Source of the DNA: Undaria pinnatifida | Lineage: Eukaryota; Sar; Phaeophyceae; Laminariales; Alariaceae | Assembly: GCA_012845835.1 (NCBI GenBank) | Contig: JABAKD010000022.1 | Span: 10,062,718 to 10,126,717 of the forward strand | DNA: 64,000 nucleotides | Direction of reading: 5' to 3' | Part shown: in pieces, positions 61,501-64,000 of the stretch | How positions within the stretch are numbered: position 1 is the stretch's first letter | Layout: every line of letters starts with the position of its first letter | Program-made: the position numbers and the translations under genes | The notes under the pieces: model-generated | What the model was told of the DNA's origin: nothing | The model's input: only the letters and a program-made list of their open reading frames with translations | The model's database searches: none

Positions 61501-62824
61501 ATGCGTGAGTAACATCTAGAACCGCTCAATAGGCTAACCCTGTACGAACCCGGTAGGAAATACCCCGTGTCCCCACCCCAGTACCTGTGCAAACGCCGGG
61601 ATCAGTCCAGTCGATTATTAATATTTCATAGTTCGTTCCAATAATCTCGCTTGTGACGGGTTACTAGCTGTTTACACGAGAGCACAGTGAGCGATTAACA
61701 GCAGCAGTGGATCCGGGTAGCAACGCACACTAGCGAACAAAAATCAGTGTGCCCAACGTGGCCATCCCACAAATTTAGACAACAGGTAACCTCATCAAAC
61801 CTGCAACGATGCTTTTTCAACAAACTACTTGGAATTAGTAAGGCATCATTTCTGCAGCAGTAAAACGGCCAAGAGTACCACAACCCAAAGGCAGCGCTGC
61901 TCGACCCTTGAGGTCGGGCGCCCCCGCAAACAACATCCCAGCGCAACACCTAAACACTAACATCACAACGCCACACAAGTATAACACACACGCACCACAA
62001 GAAAAAACTCGCAAACACACGTAAAATCAGAAAAAAACACGAACACAAGAAAAAAAAAACCCAACTATAACACACAGACACACATGCAAAAAACACATGC
62101 AAAACAAACACAAAACACACCCAAAAATACAAACGTACAAAATATGAAAACGCAAAAAGAAAGCACCCAAAACACAAACAAAACACACAAAAAATAAAAA
62201 AATAAACAAATAACAGGTACAAAGTCACCTGCGGGTTGGCGTATCCGCAGGCGTTCCCATGGTCCTTGTTGGGGTTTGTACACCAAAAAGCACAGAATAA
62301 ATACAGAAAACACAACAAACAAATTCGTGAAGACACACGAAACAAAAAGTTCATAAAAACACACACAAACAAACAAAACAAAAAGCAGCAACCCATATAT
62401 GTAAATCAAACCCACCGGCTGGTCGGCGATTCCCCAAGTGTCGCCGTCGTCCGTCTAGAGACGGCACACCAAAACAAACAGAAAACCCCAAAAACAAACA
62501 AACAAACAAACAAACAAAGAGAACACACAAAAACACGAGATCAACACACACAAAAAAAAGCACAAAAAAAAACCACGAAGCAACACACACAAAAAAACAC
62601 ATAAAAACCATAGAAAAAAAACGCAAAAAAATGCCCAAAATACAACCTCCAAACCCACCTGCTGGTCAGCATCTCCCCACGCATCCCCGTCATCCTTCTT
62701 GGGTTTGTAGACCGACTGCGCGTCCCCCCGGTTGAACATCGGCTTGGAATACACCCCGTACCCGTCCTCCGCACCGAAGCCGGAGTCCATGCCCGCAGAC
62801 TGGTTGAACAACCGAGCGTCGTAC
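58518..62824 (-). CDS. SNW1: SNW1/SKIP splicing and transcription cofactor, C-terminal exons (partial)
   Basis: Nuclear spliceosome and transcription coregulator. Exons on the minus strand: 62824-62659, (62454-62416), (62264-62229), 61253-61203 and 58643-58518, all in phase, TAG stop. The product reads YDARLFNQSAGMDSGFGAED, YGVYSKPMF, AQSVYKPKK, then LTGTERFRADRGFK, PVQFEADPAEADPFGLDAFL and a Lys tail. The DPFGLDxFL motif near the end is the SNW1/SKIP hallmark. Known orthologues have one acidic YGDADEQ-type stretch; here the 62824-62659 exon ends DDGDAWGDADQQ, and two following mini-exons repeat it (TDDGDTWGIADQP and DHGNACGYANPQ). They are in frame but may be decaying. The conserved SNW domain lies upstream, beyond the right edge. 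Confidence 0.9.
60209..60493 (+). mobile_element. hAT-like (GGGTC)n MITE carrying a TTAA MITE in its end
   Basis: The left end CAGGGTTTTTCACGGG is at 60209. The right end reads GGGTCATGAACCGTTAA, then the 82-bp insert 60400-60481, then TTAAAAGCCCTG. Removing the insert and one TTAA restores an end close to the family end. Flanking 8-mers do not match well, so the element's own target duplication is lost or the copy is old. It lies in the long SNW1 intron. Confidence 0.7.
60400..60481 (-). mobile_element. 82-bp TTAA MITE (piggyBac-like), copy 4, nested
   Basis: Bounded by TTAA at 60396-60399 and 60482-60485. Its reverse complement gives the family core ACTTGAATGTAGTGTAGGG. It shows the clearest inverted ends of the four copies (CCCCTTCGGAG and ..GTAAAGGGG). 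Confidence 0.75.
60500..61202. repeat. SNW1 intron with M5 repeat and TACCWGGTA motifs
   Basis: 61010-61165 is a full M5 copy matching 15285-15462. Exact TACCTGGTA motifs sit at 60821 and 60919. A short GCTGGTCGGGTCGGG doublet lies at 60592-60622. No coding sequence was seen. Confidence 0.55.
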
Positions 62825-63151
62825 CTGTTCTCGTTGTTGTGCGCGTTTTTTTTGGGTGGTAGATAGAGAAATCGGGTAGGGGAGGGGGCGGCGAGGAAGC
62901 GGGGGGGGGGGGGCGAAGACGGGGGGCGGGGGAGGGGAAAGGGTGATCAAACACAACCGAGCGCCGTACATTCCTGTTTTGGTTGTGTGCGATATGTTTT
63001 GGGGGTGTAGGTATGGGAGGCGGGGCGGGACGGGACGGGGCGAGGCGCGAGGAGTTATCAAATAACCAAGCGTCGGATGTTTCTTTCTTCGGTTGCGTGA
63101 TTTACGTTTGGGGGGGTACGTAGCGGAGGCGGGGCGGGAGGTGGGGAGGGG

Positions 63152-63215
63152 CGGTACTCATGTGTTGCTTGCCTTAGTCATTTGACAATTGACCACGCAT
63201 CCCTTTCGAGACGGG
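63152..63215 (-). repeat. LINE 3' tail fragment
   Basis: The plus strand reads GTACTCATGTGTTGCTTGCC, TTAGTCATTTGAC and GACCACGCATCCCTTTCGAG. It sits between two SNW1 exon-start copies and is flanked by G-rich (C-rich in element sense) runs on both sides. Confidence 0.65.
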
Positions 63216-63222
63216 ACAGGCG

Positions 63223-63223
<1 letters not shown>

Positions 63224-63261
<38 letters not shown>
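63224..63261. repeat. Homopolymer run of 38 G
   Basis: The longest homopolymer in the window. On the SNW1 coding strand it is C38, directly downstream of the exon-start copy at 63270-63290. The length should be treated as uncertain because such runs are error-prone. Confidence 0.8.
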
Positions 63262-63262
<1 letters not shown>

Positions 63263-63295
63263 AGTGTAGTTGAACAACCGAGCGTCGTACCCGTT

Positions 63296-64000
63296 GCTGG
63301 TGTGCAATGCGCTTGGGGGGTTCGTACGGGAAGCGGGGAGCCCTGGGAGGGGGGGGGGGAGGGAGGGAGGCAACGCCTTGGAGGCATGCTTATCCTCGGA
63401 GGAAAACAAATGTTTCCAAGATTTCTCGCGTATGGTTGTACGTGCTCCTTCGTCAGGAATCAGAGGGAGGGTGCATTTCAATATTTGGACAGGACCAAAA
63501 AACGTAAAGGAGCACATGCCGTGGCGGGTTCCCAACACGAGCGCTGGTTGAATAATGCCACCGCCCTCTATAGTGCCGGTGAAATCGCCTGCCACCGCTG
63601 GAACTCCCTTAAGTAACTGTACAAAGTAACCCTATTCCCTATTCCCAATAGTGCCTGTGCCCTGAACAGGTGCCATAATATTGGGCTGGCACATGATACC
63701 AGCACTACTGGGAAATGGGAGCGCCTCACTACTGCGCTGTACTCGTGCTTTGTAAAACCACGTGGTGTCGTCGCTGGGACTCGCACCAATCACAGCGTGT
63801 GTCCACAGCAGTCCACGGCAAGACAGTACCAAAGCACTCCTGCTTTGTGCATCGTTTTTTGTGCTTTATCTTGTGTCACCAACAAGACATCACGATACAA
63901 CAGCAGTACCCGTACCCCCTCGCGCCCCAACGCCAAACAATATCACACATATGATACGTGCTGCGACACTAATTCACTATGAGACGATAGCTTCAACCCA
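63296..64000. other. Right edge: SNW1 upstream intron or flank, M5-like repeat
   Basis: 63560-63725 carries M5-type words (CTATAGTGCCGGTG, CCCAATAGTGCCTG, AATATTGGGCTGGCAC). No SNW-domain exon is visible before the edge. Confidence 0.4.

Larger units (their letters stand above)
62947..63295 (-). repeat. SNW1: Three decayed copies of an SNW1 exon start upstream of the real exon
   Basis: The real exon begins GTACGACGCTCGGTTGTT (gene sense, 62824 down). Copies stand at 63290-63270 (GTACGACGCTCGGTTGTT retained, then C-run), about 63085-63056 (CATCCGACGCTTGGTTATTT) and 62976-62947 (TGTACGGCGCTCGGTTGTG). Two have the preceding AACAG-like acceptor eroded; the 62976 copy keeps AACAG. Confidence 0.75.

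Overview
The window is nuclear DNA of a eukaryote with intron-rich genes and a very dense load of repeats. A photosynthetic stramenopile, most likely a brown alga, fits best. One gene product starts with a signal peptide followed by an F-led plastid transit region (ADG then FFRP), which is the heterokont plastid import signature. The window also holds fragments of a LINE-like element that I associate with brown algal genomes. That assignment is inference; the gene models rest on splice sites, reading phase and family motifs read from the sequence.

Layout. 1-8054: no convincing gene; stacked and nested transposon relics and duplicated blocks. 8055-21790 (minus): PIGB, the third GPI mannosyltransferase, six exons, with a 3.27 kb hAT-like element carrying a nested 1.43 kb MULE-like element in intron 1. 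21791-22054: short divergent promoter. 22055-22690 (plus): small two-exon gene of unknown function. 22691-27126: repeats, including a broken LINE. 27127-39050 (plus): FAD-dependent oxidoreductase of the retinol saturase / carotenoid isomerase (CRTISO) type, twelve recognisable exons. 40974-51975 (plus): plastid-targeted protein with a UVR-like helical part and an ApaG domain; its 6.3 kb first intron holds an opposite-strand zinc-finger-like gene (43744-46080, minus). 51976-58517: no convincing gene. 58518-62824 (minus): 3' half of the splicing factor SNW1/SKIP, continuing beyond the right edge. The genes serve unrelated pathways (GPI anchors, carotenoid/retinoid chemistry, a plastid protein, splicing) and share no evident operation.

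The most unusual signal is shared by independent genes. Short segments spanning an exon edge and its splice site occur as two to five tandem, partly decayed copies beside the real exon. In several cases each copy is followed by a long C-run on the coding strand. This affects PIGB exon 6, the oxidoreductase penultimate exon (four copies), two exons of the ApaG gene, the donor end of a zinc-finger-gene exon (five copies) and two exons of SNW1. Long (GTCT)n arrays also end 10-25 nt before a 3' splice site in two different genes, in the same orientation relative to transcription. LINE 3' tails end in C-runs rather than A-runs, and the near-palindrome TACCWGGTA occurs 15 times outside exons, about thirty-fold above chance.
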